This document shows, piece after piece, positions 63,091-64,000 of a stretch of 64,000 nt of DNA. The first letter of the stretch is position 1; each line of letters begins with the position of its first letter. Origin of the DNA: Eurosta solidaginis (Eukaryota; Arthropoda; Insecta; Diptera; Tephritidae); NCBI RefSeq assembly GCF_040869045.1, contig NC_090322.1:274686662-274750661 (forward strand). The letters run 5' to 3'. The position numbers and the translations under genes were made by a program. The notes beneath the pieces were generated by a model. It made no database searches, was not told the origin of the DNA, and saw only the letters and a list, made by a program, of their open reading frames with translations.

Positions 63091-64000
63091 AGGATCAATC
63101 AGTCATATCCTGATATATCAGTAGAACATTTCAGTCCCTAGTGATCTTAAAAATAGGGCTAAATGCCTCTATACACAAATTGGTTGGGTATGGTTCTACC
63201 ATCAACATTGTAAATATACCGCCCTCATAGAAAGACCCTGAAATTGTTGCACAGGGCACCCAAAAAATTAGATTTTAATAAATAATAGAAGTGAACTTCA
63301 TTGTAAAATTTTAGCTAGCCGATTTCAGTCGGCTTAGCTTTACAAACTTAAAATTTAGTGAGAGTATTTTCAGCTGACTACAACCCAGTTGAAATGGCGT
63401 TTATCACAAAACCAGGATTATTTGTTTAAACTGAAAACTTGAGATAGGTGTTCCAAAGAAAGCTTAATCGTCAAAAATTGTCGCAGCAGTTCGTATGGTG
63501 ACCCAGTTATGGTAATAGCTAAGCCGGCAAAAGAGATTCAACTCATAAAAGCAAGCAGGTGCAATGTTTCGTAATTTTTTTTACAAATTTCTTCTGTAGA
63601 ATTAAAAGCATCTTAATTGAATTAAAAGTACATTCAGCCTATCTCTTAATAAGATGAAAGTCACATATGTGGACTTGAACCGGTCGGATGCTCATCGTGT
63701 TCAGTGTTAAGTGTACTTATCGTATAAAATAATTCATTTACTTCTTTTGTGAAGCAGCTCAATTAATTTTTACTAAGAATTTGTCCCGTATTAAATAATA
63801 TTTTAAAACTCTTTACAGTTTAGTGTAAATCCACTTGATAAATTCATACAATAAGTTAAGCTACCTTTTCATACTGCTCGCTCTCCTCCATTATTGCTCA
63901 TGTTGCATTTTACACTTTCTGTTGGACAACAAAGGTATTTGAGTGAGATGCTTAGGTACTCAACTATCACTCAAGGATTGTCATTGCGAATTACGGCTGT
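63091..64000. other. No gene; CACTCAA-type words near the window end
   Basis: AT-rich. TTGAGTGA lies at about 63939-63946 and ATCACTCAAGGATTGTCA at about 63966-63983, close to the block upstream of Fox paralogue 2 (ATCACTCAAGAGGGTTGTCA). No TATA box or Fox frame is visible on the adjacent minus strand within the window. Confidence 0.35.

Overview
The window looks like nuclear DNA of a higher fly (Diptera, Brachycera). The evidence is AT-rich sequence, intronless fork head genes preceded by TATA plus CAGTC-type initiator signals, and a dense nested load of insect transposons. A tephritid fruit fly is my best guess, from memory of the repeat families only. There is no bacterial, plasmid or CRISPR content.

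The only confident host genes are three short, intronless, minus-strand fork head (Fox) genes: 20382-21137, 43747-44514 and 47751-48518. Each protein has an N-terminal FSIR(K/N)I(L/I) eh1-like motif, one fork head domain and a Gln/Met-rich tail. In all three the recognition helix is altered: the usual N after WQ is S or T, and RHNLSLN reads RHTLSTN. The closest relatives I can suggest are FoxG/sloppy-paired-type genes such as fly fd19B. All three share a core promoter: TCACTCAA 9-17 bp upstream of a TATA box, then a CAGTC initiator 34-35 bp from the TATA start. One further candidate exon (29545-29952, minus) could encode a signal peptide plus membrane segment and ends at a strong splice donor.

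The rest is mobile DNA or sequence with no recognisable gene. Region by region: 3.7-9.6 kb is a degraded Ty3/gypsy-type LTR element with a SINE in one LTR. 10.3-19.8 kb holds two Helitron-like copies, two RTE-type LINE copies (one inside a Helitron) and a DINE-1-like element with a 130-bp tandem array. 20-22 kb has the first Fox gene. 23-37 kb has a TIR element, decayed RTE pieces and a hAT remnant. 38.1-38.8 kb is a foldback element whose arms carry a Pol III B box. 40-49 kb has Helitron and DINE pieces, the two other Fox genes and a solo LTR. 49-53 kb has SINEs and two DINE-type families. 58.4-61.9 kb is a second, internally deleted LTR element of the same family as the first.

The LTR elements share a Gag with an N-terminal SAP-like domain, a coiled coil, a CCHC knuckle and an aspartic protease. 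All three LTR insertions sit between ATAT duplications. The SINE has a tRNA-Gly-like head. The RTE family has a 3' end made of a stem-loop overlapping its stop codon plus (TAAG)n, and one 42-bp insertion consists of that end alone. Coordinates of repeat edges are by eye and may be off by several bases unless a target-site duplication is quoted.
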